From the NCBI GenBank assembly GCA_900557695.1, contig USTP01000067.1, forward strand, positions 1-5,552: a stretch of DNA of 5,552 bases. Reading direction: 5' to 3'. Origin of the DNA: an uncultured Thermoanaerobacterales bacterium (GTDB lineage: Bacteria; Bacillota; Clostridia; Christensenellales; UBA1242). A model generated the notes under the pieces. The model did not search any database. It was not told where the DNA came from and was given only the letters and a program-made list of their open reading frames with translations. How positions within the stretch are numbered: position 1 is the stretch's first letter; each line of letters starts with the position of its first letter. Positions 5,503 to 5,552 of this stretch are shown piece by piece. The position numbers and the translations under genes were made by a program.

Positions 5503-5552
5503 CTGTCTCTTATACACATCTGACGCTGCCGACGATCTTACGCGTGTAGATC
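5503..5552 (-). other. Illumina Nextera i5 adapter remnant, inverted (artefact)
   Basis: The exact reverse complement of the left-end adapter plus one more base: Tn5 mosaic end (5503-5521), read-1 linker (5522-5535), index complement TCTTACGC (5536-5543) and GTGTAGATC of the P5 arm. It truncates pgk. Finding the same i5 index arm at both ends, and no i7 arm, is characteristic of a molecule carrying one adapter type on both ends. Confidence 0.98.

Noticed and set aside
1..5552. Terminal inverted repeats suggesting a complete transposon or linear plasmid
   Set aside because: The repeats are Nextera adapter sequence with an index, and the genes inside are housekeeping genes with no transposase or replication protein.

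Overview
The window is one library fragment of AT-rich bacterial DNA carrying seven genes, all on the minus strand, with Illumina Nextera adapter sequence left on both ends (1-49 and 5503-5552). Only 50-5502 is biological. Gene content and order (pgk-tpiA near secG, a DUF378 protein, an M3B oligoendopeptidase F), the consensus-like sigma-A promoters, the purine-rich Shine-Dalgarno sites and the compact U-tract terminators point to a low-GC Gram-positive (Bacillota-type) bacterium, probably an uncultured one. Trp is encoded by TGG and every gene ends in TAA or TAG, so nothing suggests a reassigned TGA codon. I cannot name the genus from the sequence alone.

Layout in the direction of transcription (right to left). 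pgk (phosphoglycerate kinase) enters from the right edge with about its first 20 residues missing, and is followed after 16 bases by tpiA (triosephosphate isomerase); these two form a glycolytic operon. Just past the tpiA stop, a near-consensus promoter (3602-3630) drives a 75-residue two-helix membrane protein of unknown function. Next comes secG with its own extended -10 promoter (3306-3334) and a terminator (2918-2942). A DUF378 small membrane protein follows, closed by a terminator (2560-2590). A promoter abutting that terminator (2530-2558) starts a pepF-gmk operon: an oligoendopeptidase F and, 2 bases later, a divergent guanylate kinase, closed by a terminator at 110-139. Left of that are 60 bases of non-coding DNA with an AT-only dyad, then adapter.

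Together the genes cover lower glycolysis (Pgk makes ATP from 1,3-bisphosphoglycerate, TpiA equilibrates the triose phosphates), protein export (SecG of SecYEG), cytoplasmic peptide turnover (PepF) and GMP phosphorylation (Gmk). This is ordinary core chromosome, and I found no mobile element, CRISPR array, RNA gene or novel defence-like system. The points worth a second look are the adapter ends, a TpiA whose loop-6 hinge residues are changed together, a guanylate kinase with several altered motif positions, and the unassigned 75-residue membrane protein.
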